Source of the DNA: Spirogloea muscicola
Taxonomy: Eukaryota > Streptophyta > Zygnematophyceae > Spirogloeales > Spirogloeaceae
NCBI GenBank assembly: GCA_009602725.1
Contig: WELB01000220.1
Location: 115,735-134,386, forward strand
DNA: 18,652 nt
Reading direction: 5' to 3'
Shown here: piece after piece, positions 18,463-18,652 of the stretch
Numbering within the stretch: position 1 is the stretch's first letter
Layout of the letters: every line of letters begins with the position of its first letter
Made by a program: the position numbers and the translations under genes
Notes under the pieces: model-generated
What the model saw: the letters and a program-made list of their open reading frames with translations, nothing else
Database searches by the model: none
What the model was told of the DNA's origin: nothing

Positions 18463-18652
18463 ATGGAGCGCCCAGACTGCACAGCCGCTCTGCCAAGCGC
18501 CGAGAAGCGCTTGCGCCAATGGGCTCTGGCTCTGCCCCAAGCACCTGCCTCGTCCAGCGCCGGTGGGCCGCTTGCCTCGCCGCCGTCGCCGGCGTCGTCG
18601 CCGCCGTCCGGCTCCGCAGCGAGCGCCCCGGCGGCCTGCGGCGGCGGCGGCG
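18463..18652 (+). CDS. 5' end of an unidentified protein-coding gene, cut by window edge
   Basis: An ATG in the context GGCCATGG opens a frame with no stop for 63 codons to the end of the window. The protein begins MERPDCTAALPSAEKRLRQW and soon becomes Ala/Ser/Pro-rich, then Gly-rich (CGGGG at the edge). Low-complexity N-termini of this kind are common in green-algal regulatory proteins, but nothing here identifies a family. It could also be an open GC-rich frame by chance. The start context and divergent placement beside a real gene favour a gene. Confidence 0.45.
   Translation, partial: MERPDCTAALPSAEKRLRQWALALPQAPASSSAGGPLASPPSPASSPPSGSAASAPAACGGGG

Overview
The window looks like nuclear DNA of a unicellular green alga (Chlorophyta; Trebouxiophyceae is a guess). 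It is GC-rich, and its host genes are split by short GT-AG introns that mostly end in TGCAG or GGCAG. Start codons sit in GCCGCCATGG-type contexts. The retroelement debris has the layout of a LINE with a restriction-like endonuclease. No prokaryotic operon, tRNA, rRNA or CRISPR array was seen.

Layout. (1) Positions 1-3862 (+) hold a long but decayed LINE: two N-terminal CCHC zinc fingers, a proline-rich linker, reverse transcriptase with YADD, a C-terminal CCHC knuckle and a PD-(D/E)XK-like segment. It is broken by frameshifts and stops, and its 5' end lies outside the window. (2) Positions 3863-7100 are a graveyard of truncated 3' ends of related LINEs on both strands, mixed with a short stem-loop repeat. 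(3) Positions 7878-9475 and 11344-13007 (both minus strand) are two tandem paralogues of a secretory-pathway, five-helix cytochrome b561-domain protein. Each has five exons with identical intron positions and phases. Another LINE 3' fragment and more stem-loop repeats lie between them. (4) Positions 13008-15480 hold GC-rich sequence with inverted and direct copies of the stem-loop repeat and no gene I can support. (5) Positions 15594-15800 hold a near-perfect 25-base palindrome and a 12-base minisatellite. (6) Positions 15907-18273 (minus strand) are an eight-exon gene for an STK19-family winged-helix protein, reassembled here exon by exon. (7) From 18463 to the right edge is the probable start of a divergently transcribed gene that leaves the window.

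The host genes do not form a pathway. The b561 pair are predicted transmembrane electron carriers, and the STK19 homologue is a predicted nuclear DNA-binding or repair factor. The accessory interest lies in the LINE family, its repeated 3' ends, and the stem-loop repeat (at least ten copies, both orientations). That repeat may be the LINE 3' UTR or a short non-autonomous element that borrows it. Exon coordinates come from reading splice sites and conceptual splicing by eye; no alignment or transcript was available.
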